Assembly: GCA_035526825.1 (NCBI GenBank)
Contig: DATLBT010000070.1
Coordinates: 11,831-75,830, forward strand
Direction: 5' to 3'
Length of the DNA: 64,000 bases
DNA from: JACPFV01 sp035526825
GTDB lineage: Bacteria; Pseudomonadota; Gammaproteobacteria; Nevskiales; Nevskiaceae
Every line of letters starts with the position of its first letter. The stretch's first letter is position 1. Positions 63,152 through 64,000 of this stretch are shown piece after piece. The notes below the pieces were generated by a model. It searched no databases, had not been told where the DNA came from, and saw nothing but the letters and a program-made list of their open reading frames with translations. The position numbers and the translations under genes were made by a program.

Positions 63152-63439
63152 TCAGCCGGTGGAGGCCCGGCGCTGGCTCATGTGTTGGGCGGCTTCTTCG
63201 ACCGCGATGCGCTCCAGCCGGGCGAGCTCGGCGATGGCCTCGCGGAAGCCATCCGCTTCCTGACAGGCCGCGCCCACGGCACACAGACCGCGACCGACCT
63301 CGCGATTGGCAAGGCCCAGCCAGGTGGCGGCACGGGTTTCGTCGTCGAACACGCGGTTCGCGTACTCACGAACGGCGCGCAACCGTGCCAGCGGCGTCGG
63401 CGCGATGGAATCCCAATTCAATTTCGGTGACAGCGTCAT
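63152..63439 (-). CDS. small protein with a ParS/MbcA-like toxin-binding domain
   Basis: ATG 63439 (preceded by GGGAGGG) gives 95 residues. The segment ANRVFDDETRAATWLGLANREVG, then GFREAIAELARLER, resembles the DUF2384 (MbcA/ParS) domain of Xre-type antitoxins (charged helix, AxxWL..PN..LG, then E...L.RIE). No helix-turn-helix and no RES or ParT toxin gene accompanies it in the window, so it may be an orphan or have another role. The assignment is by motif resemblance only. Confidence 0.5.
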   Translation of the reverse strand: MTLSPKLNWDSIAPTPLARLRAVREYANRVFDDETRAATWLGLANREVGRGLCAVGAACQEADGFREAIAELARLERIAVEEAAQHMSQRRASTG

Positions 63440-63514
63440 CAAGCCCTCCCAGTTACGGAAATCCTAGGGCCCTGGTCGGGCTTTGCACCCTGTCTGCCGG
63501 GGGCGACATAAATC

Positions 63515-63530
63515 TGTGAACGGCATCACA
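63515..63530. promoter_or_regulatory. consensus Crp-type binding site
   Basis: TGTGAACGGCATCACA fits TGTGA-N6-TCACA exactly; the flanking C and G extend the symmetry. It lies in the divergent region between the ParS-like gene and ettA, overlapping the expected -35 position of the ettA promoter (so repression there is possible) and about 84 bases upstream of the ParS-like start. Confidence 0.6.
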
Positions 63531-63540
63531 GGGAGTCCGG

Positions 63541-63546
63541 CATAAT
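63541..63546 (+). promoter_or_regulatory. possible -10 element of ettA
   Basis: CATAAT lies 38 bases upstream of the ettA ATG and 10 bases after the Crp-type palindrome. Confidence 0.4.
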
Positions 63547-63584
63547 TCCGGCCCGAAATCGCCCCTTACGCGCGCCAATACCCC

Positions 63585-64000
63585 ATGCAATACGTCTACA
63601 CCATGAACAAGGTCGGCAAGATCGTGCCGCCCAAGAAGGAGATCCTGCGGGACATCTCGCTGTCGTTCTTTCCGGGCGCCAAGATCGGCGTCCTCGGCCT
63701 GAACGGCTCGGGGAAGTCCACGCTGCTGAAGATCATGGCCGGCCTGGACACGGAGATCGAAGGGGAGGCCATCCCCATGCCGGGCCTGAAGATCGGATAC
63801 CTGCCGCAGGAGCCGCAACTCAGCCCGGAAGAGACGGTGCGCGAGGCGGTCGAAGGCGGCATGGGCGACGTGCTGGCCGCCAAGGCACGGCTGGAGGAGG
63901 TCTATGCCGCCTACGCCGAGCCGGATGCCGACTTCGACAAGCTCGCCGCCGACCAGGCGCGGCTGGAAGCCATCCTCGCGACCAATGACGCCGACACCCT
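63585..64000 (+). CDS. ettA: energy-dependent translational throttle protein EttA (ABC-F), N-terminal part
   Basis: The first 138 codons are visible; the gene continues beyond the window. EttA binds the ribosomal E site and gates the first peptide bond according to ATP/ADP. The start MQYVYTMNKVGKIVPPKKEI is characteristic of EttA among ABC-F proteins. The first Walker A, GLNGSGKSTLLKIMAG, is present near residue 38, followed by IGYLPQEPQL (Q-loop) and the beginning of the family-specific arm insertion. ATG 63585 is the natural start. Confidence 0.93.
   Translation, partial: MQYVYTMNKVGKIVPPKKEILRDISLSFFPGAKIGVLGLNGSGKSTLLKIMAGLDTEIEGEAIPMPGLKIGYLPQEPQLSPEETVREAVEGGMGDVLAAKARLEEVYAAYAEPDADFDKLAADQARLEAILATNDADT

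Overview
The window is a compact, very GC-rich bacterial chromosome segment with 47 protein-coding genes, one pseudogene fragment, no rRNA or tRNA gene that I can see, and no gene-free stretch longer than about 180 bases. A fused RlmKL methyltransferase, a dcd-apbC/metG-ferredoxin-nth neighbourhood, a TonB-dependent receptor and an OprP-type porin indicate a Gram-negative proteobacterium, most likely a gammaproteobacterium. Palindromic repeats beginning TGTGGGAGGG, the spinster-like MFS carriers and the CocE/TonB genes recall Xanthomonadales/Steroidobacterales-like lineages. That placement is an inference from gene content.

Layout. 1-6093 (minus): an SGNH esterase, two multi-PAS hybrid histidine kinases and the start of a probable phosphatase lipoprotein. 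6194-11381 (plus): a small lipoprotein, an MFS carrier, the DNA-binding part of an IS630-type transposase and a CheB-CheR-PAS fusion. 11391-11942 (minus): an FMN reductase. 12123-28062 (plus): seven alpha-glucan/trehalose genes (glgE, treS-maltokinase, glgB, glgX, treZ, malQ, treY), mostly with overlapping starts and stops, meeting convergent glgP. Together they interconvert trehalose, maltose-1-phosphate and branched alpha-glucan without any glgA or glgC in the window.

30681-41727 is an accessory region. It holds a DUF6766 membrane protein, a Crp/Fnr-type regulator, a PHB-depolymerase-like lipoprotein esterase with a TonB receptor, a divergent CocE-type hydrolase, a beheaded ArsR gene with its SRPBCC partner, a PemK/MazF-like toxin-antitoxin pair, and a carboxylesterase/MFS operon. 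An 18-bp palindrome, CTGTCA-N6-GGACAG, occurs twice in the TonB/CocE divergent promoter and once upstream of the MFS/carboxylesterase operon. This suggests one small regulon for uptake and hydrolysis of an ester substrate, perhaps controlled by the nearby Crp/Fnr protein.

41855-49631 holds an RluA-type pseudouridine synthase, a porin-sbp-cysT-cysW-cysA sulfate uptake operon and a cation/proton antiporter. 49762-64000 is mainly housekeeping: rlmKL, an HSL-type hydrolase, dcd, apbC, metG, a ferredoxin, nth, a DUF6265 lipoprotein, an acyl-CoA dehydrogenase, two proteins of unknown function, threonine ammonia-lyase with a DUF4124 protein, a ParS-like protein and the start of ettA. Palindromic repeats lie between genes and also inside two genes (the cysT N-terminus and the metG linker), where they are read in frame.
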